Counted from the first letter of the stretch, positions 37,151-46,603 are shown. The stretch: 64,000 nt of DNA from Halobellus sp. Atlit-31R (GCA_003665935.1 QPLR01000003.1:1-64000); one strand, 5' to 3'. The notes: generated by a model not told the origin, from the sequence alone. Numbers and translations: made by a program.

Positions 37151-37488
37151 GAGTACCGCCTCCCGACTGCGAGTCCGAGAAACGCGGCGGCGAATCCGAA
37201 CGCGTACGTGGCGCCGACGTTCGCGAGCCCCCACGTCGGGCCGAGCGAGGTCGTCTCGACGGCGAACGTGCTGTAGGTCGTGAACGACGAGAGAAGCCCG
37301 GTCGCGAGGAAGAAGCGGGCCCGGCTCGATCGGACGGCGCTCGCGGCGACTGCGAGGACGAAACTGCCGCAGACGTTCGCGACGAGCGTCCCGCTCGGAC
37401 CCGCGACAACAGTCCCGACCAGATACCGGGCCGTCGCCCCGAAAAATCCACCGAGCGCGATCAGCACGGGGACGAGCCGGTCGGTCAT
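37147..37488 (-). CDS. crcB: Fluoride exporter CrcB/Fluc, first subunit
   Basis: A 113-residue partner with four helices and the motifs GGFFGATARYLVG, NVCGSF and GLLSSFTTYSTF. ATG 37488 was chosen because the longer frame is shadow sequence from the neighbouring ATPase gene. It starts 10 bp after that ATPase gene, so all three genes may share a transcript. I see no fluoride riboswitch upstream. Confidence 0.87.
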   Translation of the reverse strand: MTDRLVPVLIALGGFFGATARYLVGTVVAGPSGTLVANVCGSFVLAVAASAVRSSRARFFLATGLLSSFTTYSTFAVETTSLGPTWGLANVGATYAFGFAAAFLGLAVGRRYS

Positions 37489-37498
37489 CGGACGTGAG

Positions 37499-38659
37499 TC
37501 ACGCGCCGGTGTACTCGTCGGTTTCGGTCGCGTCTCCGGCGCTGGCGGCGAGCGGCGGGGGAGCGACCGCCGACGCACGGGGACTCGATCCGCCGTGTGG
37601 CGTGTCGCGCTCGCGCACTGCGACCGTCCGCACCGCTTCCGCAGTGTCGTCGACGACGAGTGCGTCGCCGGGCGCTGTCGGCATTCGGCCTGCGACGTCC
37701 GCATCGACGTACGTCGGGTCCGCAGCGGTGAGCGCCCGCACGTCTGAGCCGGCCGTCAGTCGGTGGACGATTCTGAGATCCGACTGTGAGATCGCCACCG
37801 ACGGGAGCGCGCTGGGGCGCTGCGTCGCGGTAACGAGCGAGACGCCGGGCGCACGACCGCGCGTGAGGATCGTCCGAAGCGACGCGCCGGCGACGCCCTC
37901 GAAGAAGACGTGCGCTTCGTCGACGAAGAGCCAGGGGAGCCGTTCGATCCGCCGTGCCCCGGTCGTCGTCGACCCCGCCGCAGTCGCGTGCTCGACGCGA
38001 GCGTCGTACAGCGCCGCAGCGACGCCGGCGACCACCGCGTTCGCGGGGGCGTCGTCGAGGCCGGAGCAGTCCAGAATCGTCGCTTCGCCCCCGGCGAGCG
38101 CTCCCGCGTCGAGGCCGGCGGGGTCGAACACGTCCCATTCGTCGGCTCGGCGAAGCCGGTTCGCGGCCGCTCGCCGCACGTCCGCCGCGGCGTCGGCGTC
38201 GTCCACGAAAGCCCGCATCTCCGAGAGCGTGCCGGCGTCCGCGGCAGCGTGCCAGACGAGCGCGCCCACGGGCTGGTCTGGATCGCTGCCGACGAGAGGT
38301 GGCCAGCGCGACGGCGGAATCGCGCCGGCGCTGACCGCCGGTTCGTCGACGACCCGGGCGGGAACCGCGTCGCCGTCCGCATCGGCGGCGAGCCCGCGGA
38401 AGACGCCCATCGGATCGACGACGACGGGCGCGACGCCGTGCGTTCTGGCGGTCTCCTCGACGAGGACACCGAGCGTGTACGACTTGCCGTAGCCGCGCTT
38501 ACCGACGGCGAGTGCGGCGTGCGGTCGGTCGAAGTCGATTCCGACGGGCGTGCCGAGGCTCCCGTCGCGTGCGCGGTGGTGGCCGAGGTCGCCGACTGGA
38601 TCCGTAGAGCCGTGCTCCTCGTCGGCGTCGTCACGGCGACCGAAGATCTCCGTGTGCAT
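37499..38659 (-). CDS. HerA-like P-loop ATPase (DUF853/HerA helicase family)
   Basis: A 386-residue protein. Walker A is in VGKRGYGKSYTLGVL at about 50-63 and Walker B in WLFVDEAHVFF at about 260. A conserved ATQRPSALP and a C-terminal arginine-containing strand also fit the HerA/FtsK ATPase superfamily. It lacks the N-terminal barrel of full HerA and no NurA is nearby, so a role in DNA end resection is not supported. It is divergent from a small membrane-anchored protein; a GTG at 38683 is an alternative start. Confidence 0.78.
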   Translation of the reverse strand: MHTEIFGRRDDADEEHGSTDPVGDLGHHRARDGSLGTPVGIDFDRPHAALAVGKRGYGKSYTLGVLVEETARTHGVAPVVVDPMGVFRGLAADADGDAVPARVVDEPAVSAGAIPPSRWPPLVGSDPDQPVGALVWHAAADAGTLSEMRAFVDDADAAADVRRAAANRLRRADEWDVFDPAGLDAGALAGGEATILDCSGLDDAPANAVVAGVAAALYDARVEHATAAGSTTTGARRIERLPWLFVDEAHVFFEGVAGASLRTILTRGRAPGVSLVTATQRPSALPSVAISQSDLRIVHRLTAGSDVRALTAADPTYVDADVAGRMPTAPGDALVVDDTAEAVRTVAVRERDTPHGGSSPRASAVAPPPLAASAGDATETDEYTGA

Positions 38660-38704
38660 CGACGGGAGTGGTCGCGGGATCACGGATGAACCCTCGGCCG
38701 AGCG

Positions 38705-38712
38705 TTTATATA
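38705..38712 (+). promoter_or_regulatory. TATA box for the gene at 38735
   Basis: TTTATATA is centred 26 nt before the ATG at 38735, indicating a leaderless transcript. The element may also serve the divergent ATPase gene. Confidence 0.65.
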
Positions 38713-38734
38713 CCGAGACGGGACCACGGCTCGT

Positions 38735-39187
38735 ATGCTCGACGAACTCCGCCAGTTTGCCACAGACGACCGCGCGATCGAAGGCCTCCCGATCAGGCTC
38801 GTCATCGCCCTCGTGGTCGGCGTAGCGACGATGAGCGTGATGCTGAATATGCTCTCCGGGATGCAGGGACTCGCCGTCTCCGAACTCGACGTGCAACCCT
38901 CGCCCGACGTCGTCCAGCCCGGAGAACAGGAACTCAAGCTCACCGTCGTCGACGACGACGGCGACGGCGTCGAGGGAGCGACGGTGATCGTGAAAGACGG
39001 CAGCGCCGAGATCGGTGACGTGGCGACGGCCAGATCCGACGGCGACGGCGTCGCGACCGTCACCGTCGAACCCGAGACGCGGGCGAATCAGGAGACGGGG
39101 ACCCTCGTGGTCGACGTGAAGCCGCCGTCCGGGAGCCAGTTCGTCGATCGCCGATCGAACACGGAGATTCTCGTCGTCGAGGAGTAG
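38735..39187 (+). CDS. Membrane-anchored protein with Ig-like domain, possibly pilin-like
   Basis: A 150-residue protein. A short charged N-terminus (MLDELRQFATDDRAIEGLP) precedes one hydrophobic helix (about 20-42). An acidic beta-sandwich domain follows, with motifs like VVDDDGDGVEGATVIVKDG and repeated D-G-D-G-V that resemble carboxypeptidase-regulatory or Ig-like folds. The N-terminus recalls class III signal peptides of pilins, but the fit is weak. It is divergent from the HerA-like ATPase gene. Confidence 0.62.
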   Translation: MLDELRQFATDDRAIEGLPIRLVIALVVGVATMSVMLNMLSGMQGLAVSELDVQPSPDVVQPGEQELKLTVVDDDGDGVEGATVIVKDGSAEIGDVATARSDGDGVATVTVEPETRANQETGTLVVDVKPPSGSQFVDRRSNTEILVVEE

Positions 39188-39218
39188 AACGCTCCCCGCT
39201 CGACCACCGGCGTCGCGT

Positions 39219-40496
39219 TCACCGCTCGGGATGCGTCGGGGCGTCGAACCCACCCCGGACGAGCGGTTTCGCGATGTGCCGCCGGGCACACGGTGGGACC
39301 TCGTACCACCCGATCGCCAGGTCGCGGTCGAGTTCGACGGTTTCGGGGCCGGACGCCGACGTCCCGCAGTCGCGGCACCGATAGCCCTGATCGCGGCCGG
39401 CGCTCTTCATCGACCGCCCGCAGCCGTCGCACGTCGGCGTCGTCTCCGTCTGTCGCCGAAGCGAGCGGACGGCGAACTTCTCCAGTTTGAGCGTGCCGTC
39501 GGTCACCTCGCCGCAGACGGTCACGTCGTCGCCGGGGGAGAGCCCCCGCACGCGGTCGCGGAACCGTTTCGTCGGCTCGAACGCGACGCAGTCGACCGAC
39601 GCATCCGCTCCGTCAGGAGCGCCGAGCTCGAAGAAGACGTGGCCGCCCCGGCGCGTTTCGGGGTCCGTCACGACGGTGCCGTCGACGCAGTAGGCACGTC
39701 CCTCGCGCAGGTCGTCGATCGCCCCCGCACGGAGGTGGACGTCGGTACCCTGGTTGGTCAGGAACGTCGCCGACCGCTCGATCGGTTCGCTCTCGATTCG
39801 GTCGGCGAGTTCGGAGACAGCGTCGGGATCGTCGCCGCGGATCCCGTAGAGGATCGGTCCGGGCGCGTTGGGCACACAGACCGGCTCTGCCTCCGCGCGG
39901 TCGACCGTGTCCCACGCCTGCGGATAAAACGCCTCGGCAGCGTCGAAGACCGACGCCTCGTCGATCTTCCGGGGCGTTCCGCACCGGTCGAAGCGCCGGT
40001 ACGCGATCTGCTCGTACGTCCACTCGTCGAGTGCAGCCCACGCGCCGACCGCAGCGAGTGCACCGATCCGTCCGCGGCCGCCGGCCCACCCGCGGTGGAG
40101 GTAGCCGACGTCGCCGACGAGCGCGAGCGCGTCCCTCGGCTCCAACAGGTCGCGGATCGCCCGGCGCGTGAAGTTCGCGACCGGGTCCGGGATCGCATCG
40201 GGGGCGACGTCGGCGACGACGACGCCCGGACTCGTCCGCGGATCGCCCGTCTCCGCGAGCGGTTCCAGTTCGGCAGCGGCGAGGTCGAGCACGCGCTCGG
40301 GGTCGAGATCGACGTGGAGCGCGAGCGCCGCGTTGCCTCGCGTCTTGTGTTCGACCGCGGGGTTGAGCCGGATCAACAGCTTGCGGTGGACGCGCCCACC
40401 GGCGTCCGCGATGGCCTCGGCGAGCCGCGTCGCGAGGTACGTGGTACACATCCCGCGCTCGCGGGAGTCGGTGTCGTCGAGGCCGACGATCGTCAT
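39219..40496 (-). CDS. tiaS: tRNA(Ile2)-agmatidine synthase TiaS
   Basis: A 425-residue protein, full length. It begins MTIVGLDDTDSRERGMCTTY, the family signature, and contains NPAVEHKTRGNAAL and GYLHRGWAGGRGRIGAL. An OB domain (GDDVTVCGEV) and a C-terminal zinc ribbon (CDGCGRSMKSAG, then YRCRDCG) follow. It attaches agmatine to C34 of tRNA-Ile2 so that AUA is read as Ile. The agmatine would come from arginine decarboxylase, whose gene is also in this window (60874-61347). Confidence 0.93.
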   Translation of the reverse strand: MTIVGLDDTDSRERGMCTTYLATRLAEAIADAGGRVHRKLLIRLNPAVEHKTRGNAALALHVDLDPERVLDLAAAELEPLAETGDPRTSPGVVVADVAPDAIPDPVANFTRRAIRDLLEPRDALALVGDVGYLHRGWAGGRGRIGALAAVGAWAALDEWTYEQIAYRRFDRCGTPRKIDEASVFDAAEAFYPQAWDTVDRAEAEPVCVPNAPGPILYGIRGDDPDAVSELADRIESEPIERSATFLTNQGTDVHLRAGAIDDLREGRAYCVDGTVVTDPETRRGGHVFFELGAPDGADASVDCVAFEPTKRFRDRVRGLSPGDDVTVCGEVTDGTLKLEKFAVRSLRRQTETTPTCDGCGRSMKSAGRDQGYRCRDCGTSASGPETVELDRDLAIGWYEVPPCARRHIAKPLVRGGFDAPTHPER

Positions 40497-40602
40497 CGGG
40501 GGGACGTAGTCGACGCGACCTCTAACTGCTTTCGGGACGGCCGAGACGCCACCGTCGAAACCGCTGGAACCGGCAGACGCCGCCTGAGTCGACGGCACAA
40601 CA

Positions 40603-40610
40603 CATATATG
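40603..40610 (+). promoter_or_regulatory. TATA box for the gene at 40634
   Basis: CATATATG is centred 27 nt before the start codon at 40634, so the transcript is probably leaderless. Confidence 0.6.
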
Positions 40611-40633
40611 GTCTGAATCGCTTACATCCGGTT

Positions 40634-41611
40634 ATGTCTCGGTCCGCGCTCGTCGGAAACGTCACAGCGATGCTCGAGGACGCCGGGTTCCTCGTCAGCG
40701 AGCGCTGTGCGATCCGGCCGAAGAGCTTCGACGTCGCCGCGAGGCGAGGCGAGGACCTGGTGCTTCTGAAGATCCTGGGGAATATCGACGCGTTCGACGG
40801 CCGGACGGGCGAAGAGATGCGACGGCTGGGCACCTACCTCAACGCGACGCCGATGGTCGTCGGACTGCGTACACGCGACGAGGATCTGAAGCCCGGCGTC
40901 GTCTACTTTCGGCACGGCGTGCCGGTGCTGAATCCCGATACCGCACTGGAACTGTTCGTCGAAGGCGTCCCGCCGCTCATCTACGCCGCTCCCGGCGGAC
41001 TCTACGTCAACATCGACGGGGACCTGCTCGCGGACGAACGCCGCGACCGCGGATGGAGCCTCGGCCAGTTGGCGACCGAACTCGGCGTCTCGCGTCGTAC
41101 CGTCTCGAAGTACGAGGACGGGATGAACGCGAGCATCGAGGTTGCGATCCGGCTCGAAGAGATGTTCGACCAGCCGTTCTCGAGCCCGGTCGAGGTGATG
41201 GAGGGGGCCGAGGACGTCCGCGACGCCGAGCCGATGCCGGACGATCCCGATCCCGAATCAGACGACGAGCACGTGGTGCACGTGCTCACGCGCGCCGGAT
41301 TCACCGTCCATCCGACCGCTCGCGCACCGTTCAAAGCAGTCAGCGAGGACGACGAACGGCGGCGGGACTTTATGCCGATGCTCACCGGCCACTCCGCGTT
41401 CACGCGCAGCGCCGAGAAGCGGGCACGGATTATGTCCTCGCTCGGCGAGGTCACGCAGACGCGCTCGGTGTACTTCACCGAAGACCGCTCGAAGCGCGAC
41501 GCCGTCGAGGGGACGGCGCTCGTCAGCTGTGAGGAGTTGGCCGCCATCGACGACCCCGACGAGATCCGCGATCTCATCCGCGATCGGTCTCAGGAGCCGA
41601 CCGAGGCGTAG
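40634..41611 (+). CDS. Archaeal HTH-type transcriptional regulator (COG1395)
   Basis: A 325-residue protein. An N-terminal alpha/beta domain (about 1-110, with [21 protein letters not shown]) resembles restriction-endonuclease-like folds. It is followed by an XRE-type HTH at about 130-185 ([28 protein letters not shown]) and a C-terminal domain. This architecture is the conserved archaeal COG1395 family, probably a DNA-binding regulator; its targets are unknown. Confidence 0.85.
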   Translation: MSRSALVGNVTAMLEDAGFLVSERCAIRPKSFDVAARRGEDLVLLKILGNIDAFDGRTGEEMRRLGTYLNATPMVVGLRTRDEDLKPGVVYFRHGVPVLNPDTALELFVEGVPPLIYAAPGGLYVNIDGDLLADERRDRGWSLGQLATELGVSRRTVSKYEDGMNASIEVAIRLEEMFDQPFSSPVEVMEGAEDVRDAEPMPDDPDPESDDEHVVHVLTRAGFTVHPTARAPFKAVSEDDERRRDFMPMLTGHSAFTRSAEKRARIMSSLGEVTQTRSVYFTEDRSKRDAVEGTALVSCEELAAIDDPDEIRDLIRDRSQEPTEA

Positions 41612-41678
41612 CGGATACGTGTAGACGTGACCGACTGGCGACAGGTGCCAGCGGTGCGGAGAACGTGGCTCGCCTCGC

Positions 41679-41930
41679 TCAGTCGTCGCCGTACGTCTCT
41701 TCGAGATAGTCGACGATGTCGGCGCTCTCGGCCATTCCGTCGATTCCGTGTTCCTCGTCGACCAGCACGGGGACGCCGGTCTGTCCGCTGATGGCTTTCA
41801 CCTCTGTTCGTTCCGCGTGCATCCGCGGGACCATCACCGACTCGTACTCCAGACCGAGGTCGTCCAGTTTGTTCCGGACGCGGATACAGAACGGACAGCC
41901 GCCAACTTCGTACAGGACGAGATCGGACAT
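41679..41930 (-). CDS. Glutaredoxin-like protein
   Basis: An 83-residue thioredoxin-fold protein with the redox motif CPFC at residues 12-15 (YEVGGCPFCIRVRNKL), the cis-Pro in TGVPVLVD, and an ESADIVDYLEE C-terminal helix as in the N-domain of glutathione transferases. Haloarchaea use gamma-glutamylcysteine rather than glutathione, a likely thiol partner. The longer frame adds non-conserved sequence, so ATG 41930 was chosen. Confidence 0.85.
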   Translation of the reverse strand: MSDLVLYEVGGCPFCIRVRNKLDDLGLEYESVMVPRMHAERTEVKAISGQTGVPVLVDEEHGIDGMAESADIVDYLEETYGDD

Positions 41931-42005
41931 CGACGGAGGGTAGGCGAGCCCACCTAATGAGTAGCCGGGTCGACTGCGCGGCGTGCGCACAATCCCGCCG
42001 TCGGG

Positions 42006-43406
42006 CTACCTCCCCGAAAGCCGCCTGATCCCGGCCACGACTCGGCGGCGGCCCGCGACCAGTTCGCCGCCGACCCAGACCAGACCGACGAGCACGGCAC
42101 CGATCGCCCAGACGAAGTCCCAACCCGACATCCACACCGGGCGGAGCCACGGCGTCACGTGCGCCCAGCGCGTCGCGAACTCGTGCATCGGCCCCTCGAT
42201 CGCCGTGTCGGCGAACGTGGCGCGGACGCGACCGGCGAATCCGACACTGCCGTTCGTCCCGGCCGTGAGATTTGCGCTACCCGTGATGGCGTACGTGCCG
42301 CTGGCGTTCAGGTCGCGGATCGTCGGCCCCGAGGATTCCGGGCCGGTGCCGATGCGTTCGGCATCGTACGGTCCCCACGTGGCGTAGTACTCCCAGACGA
42401 CCTCGCCCGTCGGCGTGAGCTCCATCACGCGGTGGTTGAGCGTGTCCGTCACGAGCGTGTTGCCGTTGGGGAGGCGGTCCGCGTCGCGCGGCCAGTTGAG
42501 CGACTGTGAGCCCACCGTCCAGGTACGGACCCACTCGCCGTCCTCTTTGGCGTACTCGACGACGCGGTTGTTCTCGCTGTCGGCCACCAGGATCGTCGGC
42601 GTGCCGTTCTCGCTCAGCAGCCAGTCGGGGTTGTGCTGCTCGCGCATCACGTCGTAGTCGCCGTCGGAGCCGAGTCGGTGGACGATCTCTTTGGACTCGA
42701 TGTCGACGACGATGGCCTGATCGAAGTTGCGCGGCGAGAGCAGGAGTCGGTCGTCGCCGACGGGGTCGACGTCGTTGACGTGGGTCCAGTCTTCGGCGTA
42801 GCCGCCGTCAGTGCTCGCCGGGTAGTGGTTCCTGAAGTACCACTCCCAGACGATCTCGTCGGTAGTGCGATTGTAGATGACGATGCGGTCGTCGCTGACG
42901 CCCGTAGACTCGTTCCACTCGCGCATATTCGCGATGGCGATGCGGCCGTCGCCGAGCGCCGCGACGTCGTGTGTGTCGGTCATCTCGAACCGCTGCTGCC
43001 AGACGCGTTCCCGCGTCTCGGGGTTGAACTCGAAGACGACAGTGTCGCCGGCGCGCGGCGAGGAGACGAGCAGGTTCCCGTTCGGAAGCGGGTCGACGTC
43101 GAAGAACCAGGCGCGCCCGCCGACGGTGTCGTTGTGCGTCCACTGGAGGTCGCCGCGCGGACCGACAGAGAGGAGTCGAGCGGGCTTCTTCGGGTTCGTG
43201 TTACCGCGGAAGGTGTACCCCTGGACGCTGATGACCGTCGAGTCGTTCGCGGCGCGGGAGATCGAACCGGGTTCGAGGCTCGTGTCGGTCGATGGGTCGT
43301 ACGTCAGCGCCGACACACCGGCCGGTGCGAGGAGGGAGACGACGAGCAGCAGCGCGAGGAGGCGCGCCGCGTTCGCTCGGGAGCGCGGGGAGAGCGTCAC
43401 GGCCAC
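42006..43406 (-). CDS. Arylsulfotransferase-like beta-propeller protein, membrane anchored
   Basis: A 466-residue protein. A signal-like helix (about 12-33) is followed by a beta-propeller built from repeated blades (PNGNLLVSS, LGDGRIAIAN, VGDDRLLLSP, LPNGNTLVTD), with HDVAAL and HVNDVDPV. These are hallmarks of the ASST/arylsulfotransferase family. A C-terminal membrane helix (WAIGAVLVGLVWVGGELVAG) anchors it. The propeller would face outside. Whether it transfers sulfate is not shown by the sequence. It starts at GTG 43406. Confidence 0.8.
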   Translation of the reverse strand: MAVTLSPRSRANAARLLALLLVVSLLAPAGVSALTYDPSTDTSLEPGSISRAANDSTVISVQGYTFRGNTNPKKPARLLSVGPRGDLQWTHNDTVGGRAWFFDVDPLPNGNLLVSSPRAGDTVVFEFNPETRERVWQQRFEMTDTHDVAALGDGRIAIANMREWNESTGVSDDRIVIYNRTTDEIVWEWYFRNHYPASTDGGYAEDWTHVNDVDPVGDDRLLLSPRNFDQAIVVDIESKEIVHRLGSDGDYDVMREQHNPDWLLSENGTPTILVADSENNRVVEYAKEDGEWVRTWTVGSQSLNWPRDADRLPNGNTLVTDTLNHRVMELTPTGEVVWEYYATWGPYDAERIGTGPESSGPTIRDLNASGTYAITGSANLTAGTNGSVGFAGRVRATFADTAIEGPMHEFATRWAHVTPWLRPVWMSGWDFVWAIGAVLVGLVWVGGELVAGRRRVVAGIRRLSGR

Positions 43407-43465
43407 AAAATCGGTTGTGAATAATGAATCTCTTGCGGTCCGACCGCGGACGACCGCCGTCCCCG

Positions 43466-44878
43466 CTACACCTGAGCAGCGAGGACGCCGCCGGTCCGCA
43501 CGACGAAGTAGACGACGAACGCTCCCGCGAGGGCCCAGTGGCCCAGCCGGACGTCGTCCGTTTGGCCGGCCGCGGCTTTGATCAGGGGGTACGAGACGAT
43601 ACCGGCGGCGATGCCGTACGCGATCGAGTACGCGAACGGCATCACGAGGATCGTCATCCCGGCGGGGATCGCCTGCGTGAGGTCCTGCCAGTCGATGTCG
43701 ACGACGTTGCGCAGCATCACGACGCCGATCACGACGAGTGCGATGTGGGAGGCGTACAGCGGGATCGCGGCCGCGAGGGGAACGAGCGCCAGCGACGCGA
43801 GGAACAGCGCCGCGACCGTCAGGGCGGTGAGCCCGGTCCGACCGCCCTCGTCGACGCCCGAGGCCGACTCGATGTACGTCGTCACCGTCGACGTGCCGAG
43901 CATCCCGCCGACAGTGGTCCCGACCGCGTCGGCCATCAGCGGCTTGTCGATCTCAGGGAGGTCACCGTCGTCGTCGAGGAAGTTGCCGGCCTGGCCGACG
44001 CCGACGAGCGTGCCGGCCGTGTCGAAGAAGTCGACGAAGAAGAAGGTGAAGACGACGAGCGCGAAGGTGAACGCCTCGACGTCGCTCAGTCCCGAGACGA
44101 ACGCGCCCGCAAGCGGCGTGATGTCGTAGGTGACGGGCGTCGAGCTTGCAACGAGACCCGCGTCGGCGGCCACGGGCCCGAACGCGGTCACGAGCCAGCC
44201 GAGGACCGATGTGAACACGATGCCGATGATGATCGAGCCGGGGACCTGCCGCGCGTAGAGCGCGAAAGTGACGAAGAGCCCGACGACCGAGACGATTGCG
44301 ACGGGGTTCGACGCGATCGACCCCATCGAGACGAGCGTCGCCGCGTCGTCGACGACGACGCCCATCGCCTGCAACCCGATGATCGCCAGAAAGAGCCCGA
44401 TGCCCGTCCCGACGGCGAACTTCACCGGCTGGGGGAAGAGCTTGATCACGTACTCGCGCGCGCCGATCGCCGTCAGGATGATGAAGATGATCCCTTCGAC
44501 GACGACGGCCGCGAGCGCGGTCTGCCAGGGGACCCCGAGCGCGCTGACGACCGTGAAGGCGAAGAAGGCGTTCAGACCGAGGCCGGGAGCCTGCGCGAAC
44601 GGTCGGTTGGCGTAGACGGCCATCACGAACGTCGCCGTCGCCGCCGCGATGATCGTGACGACGGCGAGCATCGACTGGATTTCGCCCGGCGGAATGCCGG
44701 CGATCGAGATGCCGTCGGCACCGGGGATGTTCGGTTGGTCGGTCAGGATCGAGGGGTTGACGACGACGATGTACGACATCGTCAGGAACGTCGTCAGCCC
44801 GGCGAGGAGTTCAGTCCGCACCGATGATCCGTGTTCTTGCACATCGAAGTAGTTTTCCAGGGTTTCAGAGAGCCCCAT
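43466..44878 (-). CDS. NCS2-family purine (guanine/hypoxanthine-type) permease
   Basis: A 470-residue protein with about 12-14 helices. It has the AzgA/PbuG-type features NPSIL near the first helix, GLGLNAFFAFTV, FDTAGTLVGVGQ and GTSTVTTYIESASGV. These separate purine permeases from uracil permeases. It lies 81 bp downstream of the GfcR-type gene on the same strand, suggesting linkage to nucleobase or sugar-phosphate regulation. Confidence 0.87.
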   Translation of the reverse strand: MGLSETLENYFDVQEHGSSVRTELLAGLTTFLTMSYIVVVNPSILTDQPNIPGADGISIAGIPPGEIQSMLAVVTIIAAATATFVMAVYANRPFAQAPGLGLNAFFAFTVVSALGVPWQTALAAVVVEGIIFIILTAIGAREYVIKLFPQPVKFAVGTGIGLFLAIIGLQAMGVVVDDAATLVSMGSIASNPVAIVSVVGLFVTFALYARQVPGSIIIGIVFTSVLGWLVTAFGPVAADAGLVASSTPVTYDITPLAGAFVSGLSDVEAFTFALVVFTFFFVDFFDTAGTLVGVGQAGNFLDDDGDLPEIDKPLMADAVGTTVGGMLGTSTVTTYIESASGVDEGGRTGLTALTVAALFLASLALVPLAAAIPLYASHIALVVIGVVMLRNVVDIDWQDLTQAIPAGMTILVMPFAYSIAYGIAAGIVSYPLIKAAAGQTDDVRLGHWALAGAFVVYFVVRTGGVLAAQV

Positions 44879-44959
44879 AATGCACGTGTGAGCACAACTC
44901 CGATGCGGTGGATAAGCGTTTTCATCGACGTCGCGGCCGCCGTCAGCTTCGACGGCCGG

Positions 44960-45679
44960 TCACTCGGCGTCGAACGTCGAGAGCGCACCGACTGGGGCGT
45001 CAGTAAGTTCGCGGGCGCGGTCGATTCCCTCGTCGCCGACGGCGATGAGGGTGAAGACGCCCGCGACGTTCGCATTCGCCTGCGTTGCGATGTCGAGGAG
45101 CAGTTCCTGCGTCTCACCCGAGCGGATGAGGTCGTCGACGACGAGGACGCTCTCGCCGCGCGAGATCGCGCGTCCGGGGAGATAGTACGTCAGTTCTATC
45201 CCGGAGGCGAGACGCTGTCGGGACTCGATGAACTCCTCGACCGCCGTTTCTTTGGATTTCTTCGCGTACGCGACGCGGGCGTCGAAGTAGCCCGCCATCG
45301 CCGCACCCAAGGTGATCCCGTCGGTCGCCGCCGTCAGGACGACGTCGGGACGGTCGAAGTCGAGGGTGTTGGCAGCGACGGGGGCCACGAGGTCGAGAAA
45401 CGACTGGTCGAAGACGATGCCGGAGTTGTCGACGTACCCCTCGTCGTCGAACTCCACGCGGGCGCGCAGTTCCGTCGCGAGTGCGTCGCGACCGACACCG
45501 TCGACGACTTCGCGGGCGCGCTCGACGCCCGGGAGCACGTGGCCGTTGACGTATCGATTGAGGTCGCCGGCGGGGAGCTCAGTGAGCTCGGCGAGTTCGT
45601 CGTACGTGCGCGTCTCCTTGAGCATCCGAAGGACGGCGACCGCCTGCAGTTGGAGGGCCGCTTTCTCCGCTCTGTTCAT
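44960..45679 (-). CDS. gfcR: GfcR-type HTH regulator with phosphoribosyltransferase domain
   Basis: A 239-residue protein. Residues 1-60 form a HTH (LRMLKETRTYDELAELTELPAGDLNRYVNG). The remainder is a type I phosphoribosyltransferase fold with the PRPP-binding loop ESVLVVDDLIRSGET at about 185-199. In Haloferax the related GfcR regulates glycolytic and fructose-catabolic genes, and purine repressors use the same fold. The permease downstream supports either reading. ATG 45679 was chosen over the longer frame. Confidence 0.83.
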   Translation of the reverse strand: MNRAEKAALQLQAVAVLRMLKETRTYDELAELTELPAGDLNRYVNGHVLPGVERAREVVDGVGRDALATELRARVEFDDEGYVDNSGIVFDQSFLDLVAPVAANTLDFDRPDVVLTAATDGITLGAAMAGYFDARVAYAKKSKETAVEEFIESRQRLASGIELTYYLPGRAISRGESVLVVDDLIRSGETQELLLDIATQANANVAGVFTLIAVGDEGIDRARELTDAPVGALSTFDAE

Positions 45680-45825
45680 ACTTCGAGTAGCAATGTTGCG
45701 TAAGTATGAATACGTCGATACCGATATTGTGTGAAACAACCACGAATATGGATTGTATCGGCAGCGAGCGGACCGACCAAGCAAGAAGGGGGCCGACCGC
45801 ACCGGAAGTCACAGCGGGTAGCGTG

Positions 45826-46356
45826 CTACGACCGATCCTCGTCGTCGAGGAGGTCCGCGGCCGTCACGAGCGCGTCGAGTTCGACGTCGGCCTCGGCGAG
45901 TCGTTCGCGCGCGCCTTCCTGTCGGTCGACGACGACGAGGACGCGATCGACAATCGCGCCGGCGTCGCGGAGCGCCTCGACGGCGTCGAGTGCGCTCGTC
46001 CCGGTGGTCGCGATGTCTTCGAGGACGACGACCTCCTCGCCCTCCGAAAAGCGACCCTCGATGCGGTTAGCCGTCCCGTACTCCTTGGTCTTCTTGCGGA
46101 CGATGACGTACGGCGTGTTCGTCTCGACGCTCGTGACAGAGACGAGCGGAACGGCACCGAGCGCGACCCCGGCGAGTTTCTCGCCGGACAGTTCCTCCGC
46201 GAACGCCTCGGCGACGAGCCGGAGGCAGCGCGGATCGGTCTCGAAGAGGTACTTGTCGACGTAGTACTCGGAGGTACCGCCGTGGGAGAGTTCGAACTCC
46301 CCGAACTGGACGGCGTCGGCATCGCGGAGCGCCGCGATGAGTTCGTCGTTCGCCAT
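45826..46356 (-). CDS. pyrE: Orotate phosphoribosyltransferase
   Basis: A 176-residue protein with the PRPP loop [19 protein letters not shown] at about 110-128, [12 protein letters not shown] near the N-terminus and [12 protein letters not shown]. It converts orotate and PRPP to orotidine 5'-phosphate in pyrimidine synthesis. A TATA-like cgcttaagc lies about 29 nt upstream on the minus strand, so the message is probably leaderless. Confidence 0.92.
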   Translation of the reverse strand: MANDELIAALRDADAVQFGEFELSHGGTSEYYVDKYLFETDPRCLRLVAEAFAEELSGEKLAGVALGAVPLVSVTSVETNTPYVIVRKKTKEYGTANRIEGRFSEGEEVVVLEDIATTGTSALDAVEALRDAGAIVDRVLVVVDRQEGARERLAEADVELDALVTAADLLDDEDRS

Positions 46357-46441
46357 TGGCAGTGAGAGCGCGGGCGAGGCGCTTAAGCGGGGCGATTCAG
46401 AGGCGAGAGAAGAGCGGGAGCGACACGGGCAGAGCAGAGAG

Positions 46442-46550
46442 AGGGCGGAGCGGGGCGGAGGCCGAGCGGTGCGGTGCGATGACTGAGCGCGCGAAGATTA
46501 TCACCTGCGCGGGACAGGGCGGAGCGGGGCGGAGGCCGAGCGGTGCGGTG
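46442..46550 (+). repeat. 35-bp direct repeat pair
   Basis: A 35-bp purine- and G-rich sequence beginning AGGGCGGAGCGGGGCGG occurs at 46442-46476 and again at 46516-46550, identical in both copies. The 39-bp spacer contains gcgaagattatcacc. Confidence 0.85.
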
Positions 46551-46567
46551 GCAGTCCAGTTCTCGCA

Positions 46568-46603
46568 CCGCGAGGCGAGCGACCGCGAGCCTCGCGGCTT
46601 TTT
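46568..46603 (+). terminator. Hairpin plus T-run on the plus strand
   Basis: CCGCGAGGC (46568-46576) pairs with GCCTCGCGG (46589-46597) and is followed by C and five T. The orientation would end a plus-strand transcript, yet no plus-strand gene precedes it. Confidence 0.5.

Noticed and set aside
37489-37498. Fluoride riboswitch before the crcB genes
   Set aside because: Only 10 bp separate crcB from the ATPase gene, too short for the aptamer, and nothing like it is seen further upstream.
46442-46550. CRISPR array
   Set aside because: Only two repeat copies with one spacer, G-rich without dyad symmetry, and no cas genes in the window.
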